A stretch of DNA of 44,640 nucleotides from assembly GCA_013140605.1 (NCBI GenBank), contig JABFSL010000121.1, positions 1-44,640 of the forward strand, in the 5' to 3' direction. Positions 15,501 through 24,607 of the stretch are shown piece by piece. How positions within the stretch are numbered: position 1 is the stretch's first letter; each line of letters opens with the position of its first letter. Source of the DNA: Anaerolineales bacterium (GTDB taxonomy: Bacteria > Chloroflexota > Anaerolineae > Anaerolineales > Villigracilaceae). Both the position numbers and the translations under genes were made by a program. The notes beneath the pieces were generated by a model. That model was not told the origin of the DNA and did no database searches. It worked only from the letters and a program-made list of their open reading frames with translations.

Positions 15501-15592
15501 TGTCGCTGCGAGGCGCCCTTGTACTTGCCGAAGCAGCCTCCCACTTAATCGGAGATTGCTTCGTCGGGAAGAACGCCCTCCTCGCAATGACG
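15501..15592. repeat. Dispersed palindromic repeat, copy 1 (CATTGCGAGG family)
   Basis: Ends TGTCGCTGCGAGG and CCTCGCAATGACG are imperfect inverted repeats. The interior contains GAAGCAGCCTCC and GGAGATTGCTTCGTCGGG. It shares its ends and the inner GGAGATTGCTTCG word with copies at 38106-38230 and 38966-39061. Confidence 0.8.
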
Positions 15593-15684
15593 TAAAGTTC
15601 TCTCACATCCCATTAAACTTTTTCGGCTATCATTTCTTGTCAGAAAACATTGAAATGAAGTATAGTCAGTCGAATTAACTCAAA

Positions 15685-15719
15685 ACCAAACACCTAATAC
15701 CTAATTACCCGATCCCCTA
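15685..15719 (+). repeat. Heptad-like array before the Agl23-NHL gene
   Basis: Units ACCAAAC, ACCTAAT, ACCTAAT, TACCCGA and TCCCCTA have a period of seven; only the middle two are identical. The array ends three bases before the ATG at 15723, and no Shine-Dalgarno is visible there. Confidence 0.5.
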
Positions 15720-15722
15720 CTT

Positions 15723-18700
15723 ATGGTGAACTCAATGGAACAAAAACAAAACTGGCTCGAACGCCCCATCCACTCATCCCTGCCAGCGATCACAAATGAG
15801 ATCGTGATCTTTGCGGGTGTAATTCTGCTAGCGATCCTCACCCGCTTCTTCGACCTTGGAACGCGCGTCATGAGTCACGACGAAAGCCTGCACACCTATT
15901 TTTCATGGCTGCTCTATCGCGGGCAAGGCTACGAACATTCGCCCATGATGCACGGGCCGTTCCAATTCCACATCGTGGCGCTGACCTATTTTCTGTTTGG
16001 CGTCAGCGATTTCACATCCCGAATTCCGACCGCATTATTCAGCGTTGGCATCGTTGTCATGGTCTGGTATTGGCGGCGCTATCTGGGTAAATGGGGCGCG
16101 CTCACCGCAGGCCTGCTTTTGGTCATTTCACCCTACATGCTTTATTACGGACGCTACGTCCGCAACGAATCATTTGTAGGCTTCTCTGGCATCCTTATGC
16201 TATACGCCATGCTCCGTCATTTCGAAGTCGGCGGCAAAAAATATCTCTTCATGATCGCGGCGTCCCTGGCGCTTCACTATACCTCCAAAGAAACTTCCTA
16301 TATTTATTCCGCTGAAGCGCTAATCTTCCTTGCGATCTATTTCATCGCACAGGTTACACGCCGTCCGTGGCTGGGTGCGGAAAAAGATTATCGCTCCTTC
16401 ATCGTCGCGCTGGTTATCACGGTTTTGCTTGCGGGTGCGGCGGGCGGATATTTTCTTTACACGCGCGACGCCACCACTCTTAATCCAGATACGACTGCCA
16501 TTCCAAGCGACCCTGGCGCGACGGCCTCGCCTCTCACCCCGCCGACAACTGGTTCTGTTTCCCCGATGATCATCGTGGCCCTGGCCGCTTTGGTGGCGCT
16601 CGTTTTCGCGGCAGTATTTTTGATCCGCGGCTACACGTGGGAACGTATTCGTAACGATCGTTCGTTCGAAATGCTGATGGTCTTCGGGACAATCGTCCTA
16701 CCGATGCTTTCCCCTTTCCCAGTCAAATGGCTGGAGGGTGTGTTTAAAGTGACCATCCCAACCAGCGCCCCCGAAGTACAGGCACTGGCTGGAAACGTAC
16801 AGGGAATTCTGGTCATTGGCGGATTTCTGCTTTTGATGTTCATCATTTCCGCCGTGGTCGGCCTGATCTGGAACAAGGAAAAATGGTGGAAGATCGCGTT
16901 GATTTTTTGGGTTCCCTACACCATCCTTTACACAACCATCTTCACGAACAGCGACGGATTCTTCACAGGCACCATCGGTTCCCTCGGCTATTGGATCGTA
17001 CAACAGGAAGTGGCGCGCGGAAGTCAGCCCTGGTATTACTACATCCTTGTCCAGATCCCCGTGTACGAATTCCTGCCCGCGCTGGGATTGATCCTTGCGA
17101 TCTTTATTGGGCTTCGAAGAAAACCAGTTTCAATATCAAATTCAAATACCGAAGAAGATATTGTCAATACTGACGAAGTCATTGCCATGTTGGAAGTTGA
17201 ATCCAATGTTGATGTTGAAGAAACCAACATTGAGGCCTCGGAGGAAAAGAATTTTCCAAACACATTTGGCCTGCTCGTTTGGTGGTGCTTCATCAGCATT
17301 GCAGCCTTCTCAGCCGCAGGCGAAAGAATGCCCTGGCTGACCTTACACATGGCATTGCCAATGATCCTCATCACCGGCTGGGCGGTTGGACGAGTGATCG
17401 ATACAACCGATTGGGCTAAATTAAAAGAACAGCGCATCCCATTAACCCTTGCTGCTCTGGCGATATTTGTTGTCAGTTTGGGTGGAATGATCCTCGCACT
17501 CAACGGGCCTACACCTCCATTTCAGGGGCAGGAACTGGCGCAGCTGCAAGCCACCAGCGCATTCCTCCTGCCGATGATCATCACAATCCTAAGCGCAGTA
17601 GGTGTCACTTATCTGTTCAAGGAATGGACACTTCAAGAGATCAGGCATGTTTTTGTCCTGGTAGTTTTTGTCTTGCTTGCCGTGCTGACCGCGCGAGCCG
17701 CATTCCGCGCATCTTATATCACCTACGATCAAGCTACTGAATTCCTAGTCTACGCACATGGCGCAACGGGAATTAAAGAAGTGACCCAGCAGGCAGAGGA
17801 AATATCCCAGCGCACCACAGGCGGTATGGGAGTTGCTCTCGCGTATGATGCCAGCGCGCCAGACACAGGCGTTTCATGGCCCTTCGTCTGGTACCTGCGG
17901 GATTTCACCAATCAACGTTCATTTGACCAGCCAACGCGCTCATTGCGTGATTCAACTGTCATCATCGTGGATGAGAAAAATTTCGATAAGATAGAACCAG
18001 CCATCGGTCCGGGCTATATCCGCATGGATTACATCCGCATGTGGTGGCCGATGCAGGATTACTTTACGCTTGTCTATGACCGTGACACAACCCAACCCTT
18101 CCCCGATGATTATGCCTGCAATGGTGTTTTGAGTTTCCTAAAATTAAGGAAGTCAAAAGATTACACAAGTTTCTGCGAAGGCTTCACCAACCCGGCCATT
18201 CGCGCAGGTATTCTTCAGATCTGGCTGAATCGAGACTATACCGCCTACGCGCAAGCCAAAGGCCGCACAGACTTGACCCTGACCACATGGAATCCAGCCG
18301 ATAAAATGCGGCTTTATGTTCGTCAGGATGTTGCAGCGCAAATTTGGAATTACGGTGTTGCTCCCGCCGCCGTTGCGGAAGTAGTGGACCCAACCGAAGG
18401 CAAATATATTCCGCTCGAAGCTGATCTTGTTTTGAACCTTTCTCAGAATAATCAAATTCCATTGAATGCACCGCGCTCTCTTGCGTTTGCAAAAGATGGA
18501 AGCGCCTATGTTGCAGATTCCCGCAACCATCGCATTGTGCATGTTGACCTGGAAGGAAATATCTTAAATCAATGGGGCACGTTTGCCGACGGTGTCAGCA
18601 TCCCTGTTGCGCCGGGCACATTCAACGAACCGTGGGGCATTGCAATCGGTCCCGATGGTTCCGTGTATGTAACAGACACATGGAATCACCGTGTGCAAAA

Positions 18701-19307
18701 GTTCACCGCGAACGGGAAGTTTGTAAAAGAATGGGGAATCTTCGGGCAGGGTGAAACGCCCGATTCATTCTACGGGCCGCGCGGTTTGGCGGTGGATGCC
18801 GAAGGGCGAGTATACGTCTCGGATACCGGGAACAAGCGTATCGTTGTATTCGATGCGAACGGGAATTTCATCACCCAATTTGGAAGCGCGGGCTTCGACG
18901 CCGGTCAATTCGATGAACCCGTTGGCGTGACCGTCGATAAAAACGGGACTGTGTACGTGGCCGATACTTGGAATCAACGCATACAAACTTTCATTCCGAT
19001 TGAATCTGAAAGCGAACTATCGTTCACCCCTGGCAAACAATGGGATGTGTACGGCTGGTTCGGCCAGTCCTTGGACAACAAACCATTTATCGCAGTGGAT
19101 GACAACTTGCATGTTTTCATCACCGATCCTGATGGCTACCGCGTCCAGGAATTCGACAACGATGGCACGCTCATCCGCACCTGGGGCGATTTCGGTGATA
19201 CCAACACCAGCTTTGGCCTCGCTTCTGGTATTGCAGTTGATGCCGATGGAAATATTTGGGTAACTGACGGTGTGTATAACCGCATGATGAGATTTACACT
19301 TCCGTAA
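15723..19307 (+). CDS. Agl23-like (TIGR03663) membrane glycosyltransferase fused to a six-blade NHL propeller
   Basis: 1194 residues (1190 if the second ATG at 15735 is used). The N-terminal half is a polytopic GT-C-type protein with the first-loop acidic motif MSHDESLHTY, followed by HSPMMHGPFQFH and YYGRYVRNES, as in the TIGR03663/Agl23 family. Two polar segments (about 250-275, 465-510) interrupt the helices. After a non-membrane middle region, residues from about 905 to the end hold six NHL repeats, for example YVTDTWNHRVQKF, YVSDTGNKRIVVF and YVADTWNQRIQTF, forming a predicted extracytoplasmic propeller. Known members act near lipid-linked sugar assembly or flipping; the substrate here is unknown. 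A strong terminator follows. Confidence 0.88.
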   Translation: MVNSMEQKQNWLERPIHSSLPAITNEIVIFAGVILLAILTRFFDLGTRVMSHDESLHTYFSWLLYRGQGYEHSPMMHGPFQFHIVALTYFLFGVSDFTSRIPTALFSVGIVVMVWYWRRYLGKWGALTAGLLLVISPYMLYYGRYVRNESFVGFSGILMLYAMLRHFEVGGKKYLFMIAASLALHYTSKETSYIYSAEALIFLAIYFIAQVTRRPWLGAEKDYRSFIVALVITVLLAGAAGGYFLYTRDATTLNPDTTAIPSDPGATASPLTPPTTGSVSPMIIVALAALVALVFAAVFLIRGYTWERIRNDRSFEMLMVFGTIVLPMLSPFPVKWLEGVFKVTIPTSAPEVQALAGNVQGILVIGGFLLLMFIISAVVGLIWNKEKWWKIALIFWVPYTILYTTIFTNSDGFFTGTIGSLGYWIVQQEVARGSQPWYYYILVQIPVYEFLPALGLILAIFIGLRRKPVSISNSNTEEDIVNTDEVIAMLEVESNVDVEETNIEASEEKNFPNTFGLLVWWCFISIAAFSAAGERMPWLTLHMALPMILITGWAVGRVIDTTDWAKLKEQRIPLTLAALAIFVVSLGGMILALNGPTPPFQGQELAQLQATSAFLLPMIITILSAVGVTYLFKEWTLQEIRHVFVLVVFVLLAVLTARAAFRASYITYDQATEFLVYAHGATGIKEVTQQAEEISQRTTGGMGVALAYDASAPDTGVSWPFVWYLRDFTNQRSFDQPTRSLRDSTVIIVDEKNFDKIEPAIGPGYIRMDYIRMWWPMQDYFTLVYDRDTTQPFPDDYACNGVLSFLKLRKSKDYTSFCEGFTNPAIRAGILQIWLNRDYTAYAQAKGRTDLTLTTWNPADKMRLYVRQDVAAQIWNYGVAPAAVAEVVDPTEGKYIPLEADLVLNLSQNNQIPLNAPRSLAFAKDGSAYVADSRNHRIVHVDLEGNILNQWGTFADGVSIPVAPGTFNEPWGIAIGPDGSVYVTDTWNHRVQKFTANGKFVKEWGIFGQGETPDSFYGPRGLAVDAEGRVYVSDTGNKRIVVFDANGNFITQFGSAGFDAGQFDEPVGVTVDKNGTVYVADTWNQRIQTFIPIESESELSFTPGKQWDVYGWFGQSLDNKPFIAVDDNLHVFITDPDGYRVQEFDNDGTLIRTWGDFGDTNTSFGLASGIAVDADGNIWVTDGVYNRMMRFTLP

Positions 19308-19316
19308 ATATATGAC

Positions 19317-19353
19317 AAAAATCTCCAAGTCCTTGAGGACTTGGAGATTTTTT
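19317..19353 (+). terminator. Strong intrinsic terminator after the Agl23-NHL gene
   Basis: AAAAATCTCCAAGTCC pairs perfectly over 16 bp with GGACTTGGAGATTTTT around TTGA, ending in a T-run. A TATAAT (19361-19366) for the sucCD operon begins eight bases later; no good -35 is seen because the terminator occupies that place. Confidence 0.92.
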
Positions 19354-19407
19354 AGAGTGGTATAATCGCACTGCTTTAAGCAAAAAAAATTCCTCCGAGG
19401 GAGCATA

Positions 19408-20547
<1,140 letters not shown>

Positions 20548-20551
20548 TTCC

Positions 20552-21412
20552 ATGAGTATCTTAGTAGATAAAAACACACGCCTGATCGTTCAAGGTATTA
20601 CAGGCAACGAAGGATTATTCCACACCACTCAAATGGTTGCTTATGGCACAAGTGTTGTCGGCGGCGTGACACCCGGCAAAGGCGGTGAATGGGTGCTTGA
20701 GGGAAAGCTCCCCGTCTTTGATTCCGTGAAGACCGCAAAAGAAGCCACCGACGCGAACGCGACCATCATCTTTGTCCCTGCCCGCTTTGCGCCAGATGCA
20801 ATGTTCGAAGCCGCTGACGCTGGCATTCCGCTCATCATCTGCATCACCGAAGGCGTGGCCGTGCAGGATATGATGCGCGTGCGCAACTACCTCGACCAGA
20901 AAAAAGTACGTCTCATTGGCCCGAACTGTCCCGGCCTTTTAACGCCCGGTGAAGCCAAAGTCGGCATCATCCCCGGTGACATTGCCATCTCTGGAAATGT
21001 CGGCGTGGTATCCCGCTCCGGCACACTCACCTATGAAGTGCTGTATGCCATGAAGAACCTTGGCATGGGCGCGACCACCTGCGTGGGCATCGGCGGTGAC
21101 CCGGTCAATGGCACGAACTTCCTCGATGTGCTTGAAATGTTCGAGCATGACCCCAAGACCGAGAAAGTCATCATGATCGGCGAGATCGGCGGAAATGAAG
21201 AAGAAAAAGCCGCTCAATACATCGCGGAAAAAATGACCAAACCCGTCGCGGCCTTTATCGCGGGCCAAACCGCTCCTCCCGGCAAACGCATGGGGCACGC
21301 GGGCGCGATCATCGAAGGCGGAGCAGGCACAGCCGCAGACAAGATCAAGGCGCTTGAGGCCGCTGGCGTTAAAGTCGCCAAACACCCGGAAGAAATTCCC
21401 ACTTTGTTGTAA
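20552..21412 (+). CDS. sucD: Succinate-CoA ligase alpha subunit
   Basis: 286 residues from the ATG at 20552, four bases after the sucC stop; the longer frame from 20504 overlaps sucC and is rejected. It begins [20 protein letters not shown], binds CoA in the N-terminal Rossmann domain ([14 protein letters not shown]), contains [12 protein letters not shown], and has the phosphorylated histidine H249 in [10 protein letters not shown]. Together with SucC it forms the TCA-cycle enzyme. Two hairpins downstream end the operon. Confidence 0.97.
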   Translation: MSILVDKNTRLIVQGITGNEGLFHTTQMVAYGTSVVGGVTPGKGGEWVLEGKLPVFDSVKTAKEATDANATIIFVPARFAPDAMFEAADAGIPLIICITEGVAVQDMMRVRNYLDQKKVRLIGPNCPGLLTPGEAKVGIIPGDIAISGNVGVVSRSGTLTYEVLYAMKNLGMGATTCVGIGGDPVNGTNFLDVLEMFEHDPKTEKVIMIGEIGGNEEEKAAQYIAEKMTKPVAAFIAGQTAPPGKRMGHAGAIIEGGAGTAADKIKALEAAGVKVAKHPEEIPTLL

Positions 21413-21417
21413 TAACA

Positions 21418-21446
21418 TTGTAGGGCGAGGTCACCTCGCCCTACAA
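21418..21446. terminator. Perfect hairpin after sucD
   Basis: TTGTAGGGCGAGG and CCTCGCCCTACAA form a 13-bp perfect stem with a TCA loop, six bases after the sucD stop. There is no clear T-run. It may act as a terminator or be one of the dispersed hairpins. Confidence 0.6.
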
Positions 21447-21465
21447 TCAAATTCTCTCAGAAACA

Positions 21466-21503
21466 CGTAGAGCCGCCTGACTTTCGTCGAAGGCGGCTCT
21501 ACG
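21466..21503. terminator. Second hairpin between the convergent sucD and acpP genes
   Basis: CGTAGAGCCGCCT pairs with AGGCGGCTCTACG (13 bp, perfect) around a 12-base interior. It lies 20 bases past the acpP stop and can serve the minus-strand transcript as well. Confidence 0.6.
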
Positions 21504-21523
21504 GTTATAATCACTTCAATTGA

Positions 21524-21760
21524 TTACTTTTTATGCGCGTCGATATATTTCGCGGCTTCGCCAACGGTGGTGATCTTCTGAGCATCTTCGTCAGAGATTT
21601 CGGCGCCGAACTTATCCTCAAAAGCCATGATCAACTCAACCAGATCGAGAGAATCAGCTTCAAGGTCCTCACGGAAACGGGCATCAGGATTAATCTTCGC
21701 CTCATCCGCACCGAGTAAATCCTTCACAATTATTACAAGTTCACTATATGTATCAGCCAT
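21524..21760 (-). CDS. acpP: Acyl carrier protein
   Basis: 78 residues, acidic and helical. The phosphopantetheine attachment serine is S37 in [11 protein letters not shown], with the family-typical [11 protein letters not shown] before it and [19 protein letters not shown] after it. It carries acyl chains during fatty acid synthesis. AGGAGG lies six bases before the ATG, and TTGACA/TACAAT boxes lie upstream. It is not next to fab genes here; fabG is 17 kb away. Confidence 0.97.
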   Translation of the reverse strand: MADTYSELVIIVKDLLGADEAKINPDARFREDLEADSLDLVELIMAFEDKFGAEISDEDAQKITTVGEAAKYIDAHKK

Positions 21761-21793
21761 GACAGCCTCCTGTTTTAAATTTTTGACTGGCTT

Positions 21794-21824
21794 ATTGTAA
21801 TCGGTCTTGTTTAAACCGTGTCAA
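21794..21824 (-). promoter_or_regulatory. Promoter of acpP
   Basis: On the minus strand, a perfect TTGACA (21819-21824), a 19-base spacer and TACAAT (21794-21799). The spacer is two bases longer than ideal. It lies in the 100-base gap shared with the divergent fni gene. Confidence 0.6.
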
Positions 21825-21861
21825 GCCAGCGTTATACCATCACTCTCAGGAACACTACCTA

Positions 21862-22911
21862 ATGACAAAAGTTGCGCCCATAGACCAGCGAAAAGCTGAC
21901 CACATTAAAATCAACCTGGAACAGGATGTCCACTCCGCATTGACCAGTGGACTTGAGAAATATCGATTCATCCACGAGGCATTGCCTGAGCTGGATTTGG
22001 ACCGCATCGATACGACCCTCAGCCTGTTCGGCAAAAAATTAAATTCGCCAATCCTGATCAGTTCCATGACCGGCGGGACGGATGCCGCAAAAACGATCAA
22101 CATGCGACTCGCTGAAGCCGCCCAGGAATGCGGCCTTGCCATGGGCGTTGGGAGTCAGCGCGCCGCAATCGAACATCCTGAACAAGCGGAAACATTTCAG
22201 GTACGGAAAGTTGCGCCCGATATTTTATTATTCGCAAACCTTGGCGCAGTACAATTGAATTACGGCTATGGCATTGACCAATGCCGCAAAGCAGTTGATA
22301 TGATCCAAGCCGACGCGCTCATCCTGCACCTCAATCCTCTACAGGAAGCTGTTCAGGATGCGGGCGATGTGAATTTTTCAGGCCTCGCAAAAAAGATCGA
22401 AGAAGTCTGTAAAAAAATCGAAGTGCCTGTCATCGCAAAAGAAGTTGGCTGGGGCATCTCAGAACGGACAGCAAAACTGCTCGCCGATTGCGGAGTATCC
22501 GCCATAGATGTGGCAGGTGCAGGCGGTACAAGTTGGTCACAAGTGGAAATGCACCGCGCCCCCGATGAATTCATACGTGAGTTAGCTGCGACATTTGTCG
22601 GCTGGGGAATTCCAACTGCGGAATCCATTTTGAATGTCAGAAAGGCCGTCCCCAAAATGACGATCTTCGCCAGCGGCGGACTCAAAGACGGACTCGACAT
22701 CGCCAAGAGCATCGCCCTCGGCGCGACCCTCGGCGGCATGGCAGGACAATTCCTCAAGGCTGCCGCGATCTCTAACGAAAATGTGGTTGAGATGATGAAG
22801 TTGACCATGAGACAGATCGAAGTCACGATGTTTGCGGCAGGAGTTGGAACGTTGGAAGGTTTGAATGTTGGAAAGTTGATTGAATTACAATCTGCATCGG
22901 AGAAATCATGA
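21862..22911 (+). CDS. fni: Isopentenyl-diphosphate delta-isomerase, type 2 (FMN-dependent)
   Basis: 349 residues, normal for type 2 enzymes. Recognisable parts are [14 protein letters not shown] at the start, [69 protein letters not shown] and [19 protein letters not shown] (FMN phosphate site). It interconverts IPP and DMAPP for isoprenoid synthesis, including the farnesyl group used by heme O synthase. It is divergent from acpP. Its stop overlaps the start of the next small gene (ATGA), so the two are coupled. Confidence 0.95.
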   Translation: MTKVAPIDQRKADHIKINLEQDVHSALTSGLEKYRFIHEALPELDLDRIDTTLSLFGKKLNSPILISSMTGGTDAAKTINMRLAEAAQECGLAMGVGSQRAAIEHPEQAETFQVRKVAPDILLFANLGAVQLNYGYGIDQCRKAVDMIQADALILHLNPLQEAVQDAGDVNFSGLAKKIEEVCKKIEVPVIAKEVGWGISERTAKLLADCGVSAIDVAGAGGTSWSQVEMHRAPDEFIRELAATFVGWGIPTAESILNVRKAVPKMTIFASGGLKDGLDIAKSIALGATLGGMAGQFLKAAAISNENVVEMMKLTMRQIEVTMFAAGVGTLEGLNVGKLIELQSASEKS

Positions 22912-23246
22912 TTCATTTACTGAAAGAAAAAGTCGTGCCTGTACAAATTCAAGACATGCTTCAAGAATATGAGAACATGATCAAAATCGTCGTGGATATA
23001 CGACGGCGTTTTTTATCGGGCGGCGGAGAAATGCACTCAGATTGCGAATCGATATTACTAGAAGATGGCAGTGAACAGGACGATCTTTGGGGTGCGAATT
23101 GGCATCCAAATGAACAACGAATCGAATTTGAATCATTGATCAATATTAGGCCAAGGTTGGGAAACCGAAATATTTTAATTCAAGATGAAAATCTTCGAAA
23201 GCAAGTTGAATCAGTAACACGAGAAATTCTTGGAAGTGTGAAATGA
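22908..23246 (+). CDS. DUF5674-like small protein
   Basis: 112 residues. [21 protein letters not shown], then [26 protein letters not shown], resembles the DUF5674 family as I remember it. No function is known. The conserved look of the His/Cys/Glu-rich middle (HSDCE) and the W-G-A-N-W motif suggests a compact enzyme-like or binding fold. It overlaps fni by four bases and is itself overlapped by four bases by the next gene, so all three are co-translated. Confidence 0.75.
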   Translation: MIHLLKEKVVPVQIQDMLQEYENMIKIVVDIRRRFLSGGGEMHSDCESILLEDGSEQDDLWGANWHPNEQRIEFESLINIRPRLGNRNILIQDENLRKQVESVTREILGSVK

Positions 23247-23587
23247 TAAATAAAGAAAAACTACGCGAACGCTTTCTTCGTGACTCGCTCCCCCGTCGCC
23301 TGGGTGGACTCGCCGCTACGCTTGGCCGTATCTCATCATCAGCGCGTAATTCAACGGACCCAAGTCACGTTGCAAATTTATTGGATGAAGCTAAACACCT
23401 CATCGAGTGGACTGCCGCAGACACCGAACCAGAAACTGCAGCAGAACTCGTGCGAATGCAAACCCTCCTCACCCTCTGGCAAAAAGCGTGGGGAGAATCA
23501 AGCAAAAATCCGCAGCAGCGACTCTTGCTTTCAGTACAGGCAAAAGATTGGTCAGATAGAGCAGTGGATTTTTCAGGATTAGCTTAG
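23243..23587 (+). CDS. Small uncharacterised protein, translationally coupled to the DUF5674 gene
   Basis: 114 residues, predicted mostly helical and soluble. The N-terminus DSLPRRLGGLAATLGRISS and the middle HLIEWTAADTEPETAAELV are its most distinctive parts, and it ends in AKDWSDRAVDFSGLA. I do not recognise a named family. It starts inside the stop of the DUF5674 gene (ATGA overlap) and is followed directly by a terminator, so it is the last gene of the fni operon. A functional pair with DUF5674 is inference from the coupling alone. Confidence 0.75.
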   Translation: MINKEKLRERFLRDSLPRRLGGLAATLGRISSSARNSTDPSHVANLLDEAKHLIEWTAADTEPETAAELVRMQTLLTLWQKAWGESSKNPQQRLLLSVQAKDWSDRAVDFSGLA

Positions 23588-23589
23588 TA

Positions 23590-23623
23590 AAAAAGCTGGT
23601 GATCTTGCGACCACCAGCTTTTT
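23590..23623. terminator. Bidirectional terminator between convergent genes
   Basis: AAAAAGCTGGTG pairs with CACCAGCTTTTT (12 bp) around a ten-base loop. A-run and T-run flanks suit both the plus-strand fni operon and the minus-strand exported protein gene. Confidence 0.88.
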
Positions 23624-23640
23624 ACTTCTCACTTATTACT
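23620..23640 (-). repeat. Three AGTAANN-type heptads after the exported protein gene
   Basis: On the minus strand, units AGTAATA, AGTGAGA and AGTAAAA run without gaps, starting three bases past the stop of the minus-strand gene and overlapping the terminator arm. They are of the same type as the arrays at 10605 and 11529. Confidence 0.7.
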
Positions 23641-23643
23641 TTA

Positions 23644-24192
23644 TTACGGGTTTGTCTGTTGACCAGCACCCCAGCCGCCCATCATACCTCGGCCTTGGCC
23701 ATTGCCGTTCATCATCCCACCAGGTCCGCCGCGGAAGCCAGTACCGTTCTGGTAGTCACCAGTCTGCATCGGGCAATCGCCGTTATAGCCAGCGCCGTTC
23801 GTGCCGTTCATCATTCTGCCGCCGCCACGGGACTGCATCCAGTCGGCTTGTTCCTGTGTGAGGACATTGGCTTTCACAGCCGCAGCTACTGCATTCGCGC
23901 GGACTTCGGTCATAAGGGCGGGATATTCTTCCGCGGTCACACCAGCAGCGAGGGCAATGTCATACATGGTCTCACCAGCTGCCAGCCGTGTGTTGACATC
24001 GTCCACATTCAGGCCAAGTTTCGCGGCGAATTCAGTCACCATGAAGGTATGCATCGGGCCGCTGGTACCATTCTGCATCATCGGGCTGCCACCAACGAAC
24101 GCGGGGGTTGAATCCTGTGCGAAAACCGCACCCACACCGAGCACTCCCAATGCCGCTATTACCAAAGCTGCGATCAAAATTGTCTTTTTCAT
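23644..24192 (-). CDS. Exported Gly/Met-rich protein, DUF2680-like
   Basis: 182 residues. A clear signal peptide (KK, hydrophobic stretch, AVFAQD cleavage region near residue 25) leads to a short helical domain: FAAKLGLNVDDVNTRLAAGETMYDIALAAGVTAEEY, then AVKANVLTQEQADWMQSR, the pattern of DUF2680/YckD-type exported proteins. The last 55 residues are low complexity, rich in Gly, Asn and Met (GGMMNGNGQGRGMMGG), with a single Cys. Met-rich tails can bind copper, but that is speculation. A GGAG SD is present. Direct repeats TTTACA-N5-TTTACA lie about 70 bases upstream. Confidence 0.85.
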   Translation of the reverse strand: MKKTILIAALVIAALGVLGVGAVFAQDSTPAFVGGSPMMQNGTSGPMHTFMVTEFAAKLGLNVDDVNTRLAAGETMYDIALAAGVTAEEYPALMTEVRANAVAAAVKANVLTQEQADWMQSRGGGRMMNGTNGAGYNGDCPMQTGDYQNGTGFRGGPGGMMNGNGQGRGMMGGWGAGQQTNP

Positions 24193-24259
24193 TTTATATA
24201 CTCCTTTTGAGTGATTGTTCAGGTTTATTCCTGATTACTCACAAAGGATACTTTCGCAA

Positions 24260-24277
24260 TGTAAAGGGTGTGTAAAG
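24260..24277 (-). promoter_or_regulatory. Possible OmpR/PhoB-type direct-repeat operator
   Basis: On the minus strand, CTTTACACACCCTTTACA: two TTTACA words with 11-bp periodicity, the spacing typical of PhoB/PhoP-family response regulator sites. It lies 68 bases before the exported protein gene and diverges from the DUF2007-like gene. Confidence 0.4.
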
Positions 24278-24344
24278 AAAAGGGCAAGATTGGCGAAAGA
24301 AACCAAGCGAATTGGCATATACTATAGATAGGAGAAACTACAAA

Positions 24345-24584
24345 ATGGACGAGATGAAATACGAAAAAATTGCCGAAGCAAACAGCCGCGCAGAAGCGGA
24401 AGTCATTGAAAGTTTTCTGGAAGCTGAAGGAATTGACGTGGAGTTGATCGAGGAATCCATCTCACACACGACCTATGCAGTTGCAACCGCCCGTGTCGAG
24501 ATATTTGTCCCTAACGAGAAGGCGAAGCAAGCGCTAAAACTGCTAAAACCTTTTGACGATATCCAGCCAGACGAAGACGAATAA
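24345..24584 (+). CDS. Small DUF2007-like protein
   Basis: 79 residues from the ATG at 24345, ten bases after TAGGAG; an upstream ATG at 24312 has no ribosome site. The pattern YEKIAEANSRAEAEVIESFLEAEGIDVELIEE, a variable loop, then VEIFVPNEKAKQALKLL matches the DUF2007 (putative signal-transducing) family, a beta-alpha-beta fold of unknown role. It is convergent with uvrB, with 23 bases between stops. Confidence 0.8.
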   Translation: MDEMKYEKIAEANSRAEAEVIESFLEAEGIDVELIEESISHTTYAVATARVEIFVPNEKAKQALKLLKPFDDIQPDEDE

Positions 24585-24607
24585 ATAGCCGCGTTACCAA
24601 CCAGTGG

